A stretch of DNA of 27,304 bases from positions 1 through 27,304 of the IMG/VR virus record IMGVR_UViG_3300030616_000070, one strand, 5' to 3'. This document shows, one piece after another, positions 24,102 to 27,304 of this stretch. The DNA is from a virus. Below the pieces are notes generated by a model. That model had not been told where the DNA came from. It saw only the letters and a program-made list of their open reading frames with translations, and did not search any database. Each line of letters opens with the position of its first letter. Within the stretch, counting starts at the first letter, position 1. The translations under genes were made by a program, and so were the position numbers.

Positions 24102-24461
24102 CTACTTCTGCCCCGTCTCGCCGCCTCGGCCCTTCTTCGACTTGGGCGGCTGCTCCTGCTTGCTGTCCTTCTCCGCGGCCTTCGGTGCGGCCTTCTTCGC
24201 CGTCGGCTCGTGACCGATCAGCTTCACCTTCGGCTTGCGCCCCGCGAGGTCACGCTTGAGCTCGGGGATCAGCGCCATCGCCGGGTGCAGCGGCACTGAC
24301 CGCTTGCCCTTCCCTCCGGGTACGTGAACCGACCCGGCGACCAGACCACGGCGACCCTGCTTGCAGAAGCACTTGCCCGCCTTCACGCACACCGTCTGGT
24401 GGTCGATCCGGTACTGGATGTGCCGCTCCGTCTGGTTCTCGATGATGATCTGTCCTTCCAT
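24102..24461 (-). CDS. Small basic protein upstream of the sheath
   Basis: I do not recognise this 119-residue protein. It has three cysteines close together (TVCVKAGKCFCKQGRRGL, residues about 24-41), a beta-rich first part, and a C-terminal 50 residues that are lysine-rich (KKAAPKAAEKDSKQEQPP) and probably disordered. There is no signal peptide. ATG at 24461 follows a GGAGGG site; the gene starts 13 bases after the terminator stop and ends 46 bases before the sheath start. Small genes at this place in contractile-tail clusters are often of unknown function; the Cys cluster could bind metal. Confidence 0.75.
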   Translation of the reverse strand: MEGQIIIENQTERHIQYRIDHQTVCVKAGKCFCKQGRRGLVAGSVHVPGGKGKRSVPLHPAMALIPELKRDLAGRKPKVKLIGHEPTAKKAAPKAAEKDSKQEQPPKSKKGRGGETGQK

Positions 24462-24474
24462 CTTGCCCTCCGTG

Positions 24475-25440
24475 TCACGGCACCTGGACCTGGAGCACCG
24501 GGTCGCCGTTGTTCTGCGTAATGATCCAGCCTCGCTCGACTATCGTACCAACATCTTCGTCGAGATGCACTCCCCGAACGAAGAACGTCGTCGAGGCGTA
24601 CATCAGATCGTCTGTACTCGGGTCGCTCGTGATGTCTGGGTAGGCTCCCCAATCCATCCTGAATTCGTAGTCCTTCGTCCCTGCGCCAGGGTTACTCGGG
24701 TCGCGCGGGACCTTGACGAGCTTCACGTCGCGCTGAAGGAGGAGGAGAGCTTGCACGAGTCCGTGTAGGTGCATCGGGTTATTAGCCCACGCAACGACGT
24801 TGAATTCGATGTTGACCGTGACGGGTGGCTTCCTCCTCATCCTCCCGTCTACGCCCCCGAGAGGGTCGCTCTCGTCCTCCTCCCGCTCGATAGAGTGGAA
24901 GCGGTTGAGGACCAGGCGCGGCCCGGCGAGTTGAACGAGCGGACCCTCTGCGCGAAGCGTCTCCTGCTGCGCCGGCGTGAGCGAGTAGTCGCGCTGAGTC
25001 GTGTGGTGCGTGTTCTGGAGGACGTGCCTACGGAACAGCCTGATGACCTCCCGCACGGTGCGCTGTAGGTACGACTCGACCACGAGGGAGGGGCGGTCGA
25101 TGCCGTAGGCGTCTGCGGCCGTGACGTTCTCACCGGGGATCTCCACGCCCGAGTTATCTAGATTCGCGACACGGACGTCGAGCTGAGCAGGGAGTACGTC
25201 GTACGGTCCCTCCCACTCTGGAACCCGCGCGAGGATGAGTCCGTCGTGCGCGGAGTACGCCCACTCGGACTCGATGCCCTCGAACTGAACCGACACGGTC
25301 TTCTGCTGGTCGGCCAGGACCGGCCCTGTCGCCGGCGGCGGGTCGGGTAGGCGGTAGCCTGTCCCCTCGATGCGAACGACGTTCTGGCCTCGTGTGGACC
25401 CGCTAGACGGCGTTATGGAGGTGATCGTCGGGATCGCCAT
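24475..25440 (-). CDS. Probable tail terminator with N-terminal IPT/TIG-like domain
   Basis: The 321-residue protein opens with ITSITPSSGSTRGQNVVRIE and GTGY, the standard start of an IPT/TIG immunoglobulin-like domain (residues about 3-110). The C-terminal half (residues about 200-310: PPVTVNIEFNVVAWANN, LHGLVQALLLLQRDV, YEFRMDWGAY) has the beta-alpha pattern of tail terminator proteins, which cap the tube and sheath; this is by position and pattern only. The order completion protein, terminator, sheath, tube is as expected. The ATG at 25440 overlaps the previous stop in TGATG, so translation is coupled. Confidence 0.65.
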   Translation of the reverse strand: MAIPTITSITPSSGSTRGQNVVRIEGTGYRLPDPPPATGPVLADQQKTVSVQFEGIESEWAYSAHDGLILARVPEWEGPYDVLPAQLDVRVANLDNSGVEIPGENVTAADAYGIDRPSLVVESYLQRTVREVIRLFRRHVLQNTHHTTQRDYSLTPAQQETLRAEGPLVQLAGPRLVLNRFHSIEREEDESDPLGGVDGRMRRKPPVTVNIEFNVVAWANNPMHLHGLVQALLLLQRDVKLVKVPRDPSNPGAGTKDYEFRMDWGAYPDITSDPSTDDLMYASTTFFVRGVHLDEDVGTIVERGWIITQNNGDPVLQVQVP

Positions 25441-25991
25441 CAGTCACCCCCGAAGGAGATGCCGCCGAGACGGCTCCCGATCCCTACCGCCATCGAGCCT
25501 GTGAGAGGCAGCCCCAGCTCCTTCGCGATCATCTTGGCGAACCTGGTCTGCGCCTCGTAGCGCCATGCGTAGTACGAGGGCCGCAGGAACGGTCGCGCCG
25601 GGGGCCTGTCCTTCACCTTCTTCGACCCGAACTCGTGGATCTCCGCGAGGTTCGCCATCGACTTCCCGTCCTTGGTCTTCACCTTGCGGTGGACCCCGAC
25701 AAAATAGTCGAGCTTGCCGAGCTTCGTGACGTTCACGGAGCGCACGAGATCGCCCTTGTCGATCAGGGCCTTGCTAGAGCCTTTCCTCCGTCTCGTCGAC
25801 GCGGCGAGCGGCTTGAACTGGAGGCCTCCTGGGTTCTGGTTCCTGACCCCCGAGACGATGTCGCGCCGTAGCTCATGCGCGAGCTTTCCGAGGGACCTCC
25901 CGACCGCGCCTTCGGACCTCCGCGCCCACCTCTGCACCGATCCGAAGATCCGGTCTAGTCCGCGCTCGGTGATGGTGATGCGAACCGACAT
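25440..25991 (-). CDS. Tail-completion / virion morphogenesis protein
   Basis: The 183-residue protein matches the HK97 gp10-like and phage virion morphogenesis families: ALIDKGDLVRSVNV, a core strand pattern, LAEIHEFGSKK and RPFLRPSYYAW, the last two being the family's usual H-x-G and P-x-R-P-F-L motifs. It is a basic protein (many Arg/Lys) that acts at the head-tail joining step. It overlaps both neighbours by one base (TGATG at 25989-25993 and 25438-25442), so the genes are coupled. Confidence 0.9.
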   Translation of the reverse strand: MSVRITITERGLDRIFGSVQRWARRSEGAVGRSLGKLAHELRRDIVSGVRNQNPGGLQFKPLAASTRRRKGSSKALIDKGDLVRSVNVTKLGKLDYFVGVHRKVKTKDGKSMANLAEIHEFGSKKVKDRPPARPFLRPSYYAWRYEAQTRFAKMIAKELGLPLTGSMAVGIGSRLGGISFGGD

Positions 25992-26521
25992 CAGGTCAGC
26001 CCTCCCTCATCAGCGGCAACGCGCTCGTACGCGCAGTAGGTGTAGAGCAGATTCGTGCGAGGCACGCCGAATGGCGCCAGGCCGTGACCAGCTCGCTCGA
26101 AGTCCGTAACGAACATGCCCGGAGGATAGTCGAACGTCGCCTCGACGTCACCTTTTACCGTCTCGATCTTGGCGATCCGATCTCCCTTCTTGAGTACGCA
26201 CTCGCCGTCGGCGTCGACCAGGCCTCCGTTCTCAAGGTCGGGCCAGTGGAAGGTCAGCACGATGTCCGCGTTGACCTGACGGCCGCCCCGCGCCATGCGC
26301 TGCTCTCCCCACGACTTGCGATCGAGCTGGACAGGAAGTCGAAGCTCGGCCATCTCCCGCCGCGAGGAAGCTCCGAGCTGGGTCCCATCGTTGACGGGGA
26401 CGACCGCATCGAACTCGTCGTCGTAGCCTCCTCCCACTACGAGTGAGGTGGCCTCCGTGTCGAGCCGACGGATCACGGCGACGAACTTGTTGATGAGGCG
26501 TCCGCGCGTTGCGATGCTCAT
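25991..26521 (-). CDS. Probable head-tail stopper or adaptor
   Basis: The 176-residue protein has a beta-rich pattern (ADIVLTFHWPDLENGG, KKGDRIAKIETVKGDVEATF) resembling the small barrel of neck proteins. It lies between a connector-like gene (sharing ATGA, 4 bases) and the tail-completion gene. I infer a stopper or adaptor by place in the order; the sequence alone does not prove it. ATG at 26521. Confidence 0.6.
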   Translation of the reverse strand: MSIATRGRLINKFVAVIRRLDTEATSLVVGGGYDDEFDAVVPVNDGTQLGASSRREMAELRLPVQLDRKSWGEQRMARGGRQVNADIVLTFHWPDLENGGLVDADGECVLKKGDRIAKIETVKGDVEATFDYPPGMFVTDFERAGHGLAPFGVPRTNLLYTYCAYERVAADEGGLT

Positions 26522-27297
26522 CGTCCGACAGCTCCCATGCGGAGCGGTCCTGCGTAGCGCATCAGGATGTTGTCGACTTCGAGGTTGCCCGTCAGGCCGT
26601 AGGCTGCGTCCGAGCCGCCGCTACCGCCGGGGTCGGCAAACTTCACGTACTGGTCGCGCGTCCTGACCTCCGTGATCCGGTTCTCCATCGCCGCTTCCTG
26701 CTGCTCGTTGGCCGGGAGCATGTACGTCAGCGAGAGGAGGAGAGCAGCCCGCTTGATTTCGGCCGGTGTCTGCCCGTAGCTCACGGGGATCTGACTCTCG
26801 TCCACCGTCTCGGCCGCGACGTCGCCATCGCTGAGCTCGGTGAAGCCGAAGATGCCCTTCAGGATGACGTTCTTGCGCCCGCCGCCGAACAGCGCGGCGT
26901 CGGCGTAGATCCGCCTGCGGCGTCCGCGATAGCCCGGAGGGAAGTCCAGCGCGTACGTGACCTTCGGGTTCGACCGGTCATCGGGGTTGAGCTGCCCTCG
27001 CGTCAGGTGCCGGTTGTAGACCGAGAGGTCGGTGAGGTCGACGACGGTATCGTCCTGCCTCAACTCGTGCAGCGCGCAGATGGGAAGCTCGAGCCAGAGC
27101 TGGTCGTGGTCGGTCCCGTCGAAGCTGAACTGCGTGTACCGCGGCTCGAACCACTGGCCGCAGAGGCGGTCGATAGTTGCCGTCGCACGATCAATCCCAC
27201 GCCATACCTTGCTCGGAGTCCACGGAGGGTTGACGTAGCCCTCATCCCAGACGTCCTGCGGCGTGATGTAGCAGCGCCGCGCCTTGGCTGCGGACAC
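26518..27297 (-). CDS. Head-tail connector-like protein (right edge)
   Basis: A reading frame open to the right edge gives at least 259 residues from a GTG at 27297; the true start may lie outside the window because no ribosome site precedes this GTG. The sequence (YITPQDVWDEGYVNPPWTPS, then RATATIDRLCGQWFEPR) resembles head-tail connector proteins (gp6-like), with helices that bind the portal ring. The middle holds YALDFPPGYRGRRRRIYAD and the C-terminal part a helix (PAEIKRAALLLSLTYMLPA). It fits as the first neck gene before the stopper. The ATGA overlap with the next gene shows coupling. Confidence 0.75.
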   Translation of the reverse strand: MSAAKARRCYITPQDVWDEGYVNPPWTPSKVWRGIDRATATIDRLCGQWFEPRYTQFSFDGTDHDQLWLELPICALHELRQDDTVVDLTDLSVYNRHLTRGQLNPDDRSNPKVTYALDFPPGYRGRRRRIYADAALFGGGRKNVILKGIFGFTELSDGDVAAETVDESQIPVSYGQTPAEIKRAALLLSLTYMLPANEQQEAAMENRITEVRTRDQYVKFADPGGSGGSDAAYGLTGNLEVDNILMRYAGPLRMGAVGR

Positions 27298-27304
27298 CGG
27301 AGCA

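Noticed and set aside
22052-24259. Long plus-strand reading frame (735 codons) opposite the sheath gene
   Set aside because: It is antisense to a firmly identified sheath gene; the product is Arg/Asp/Val/His-rich without any recognised domain, as expected from the reverse of biased GC-rich codons.
1-27304. Extracellular injection system (not phage) interpretation
   Set aside because: Tube-initiator and LysM genes resemble such systems, but tail-completion and connector-like genes, a TP901-type tape measure and frameshifted chaperones point to a true phage tail; no AAA ATPase is seen in the window.
1-27304. tRNA genes, CRISPR arrays, insertion sequences or attachment sites
   Set aside because: No cloverleaf, regular spaced repeat, transposase or flanking repeat was seen; the block is almost entirely coding with short gaps.

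Overview
The window is the tail and neck region of a GC-rich tailed phage or prophage (Caudoviricetes) with a contractile tail (myovirus type). All supported genes lie on the minus strand, so they are transcribed from right to left as one dense block. Long plus-strand reading frames are antisense shadows typical of GC-rich coding DNA. No tRNA, CRISPR array, integrase, lysis gene, capsid gene or clear promoter is visible, so the host cannot be named from this sequence.

In transcription order (right to left): a head-tail connector-like protein, a probable stopper or adaptor, a tail-completion protein and a probable tail terminator with an N-terminal IPT/TIG-like domain (27304-24475); a small basic protein (24461-24102); the tail sheath (24055-21785) and tail tube (21770-21315); a structured 122-base gap; a tail assembly chaperone with a well-supported -1 programmed frameshift (21192-20144); the tape measure (20153-17472); then the baseplate: a tube-initiator-like protein, a LysM protein, hub (gpD-like), spike (gpV-like), an orphan helical protein, gp25/gpW and gpJ (17462-11617).

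From 11607 to the left edge the genes encode large surface proteins: a 1051-residue multidomain protein, two lectin-fold-like proteins, a short protein that shares an N-terminal domain with a beta-helix tailspike, an orphan, tail protein I with inserted beta domains, and the first 455 codons of a further fibre-like protein cut by the left edge. This is probably the host-recognition module.

The genes form a standard assembly line: hub, spike and initiator form the baseplate centre, gp25/J/I form wedges, fibres attach around them, the chaperones load the tape measure, tube and sheath polymerise on it, and the terminator and neck proteins cap the tail and join it to the head. The least ordinary features are the CCCTTTC slippery site, a beta-repeat domain shared by the sheath and tail protein I, the cysteine-glycine repeats of the tailspike, the duplicated fibre N-terminus, and RNA hairpins beside the sheath and tube genes.
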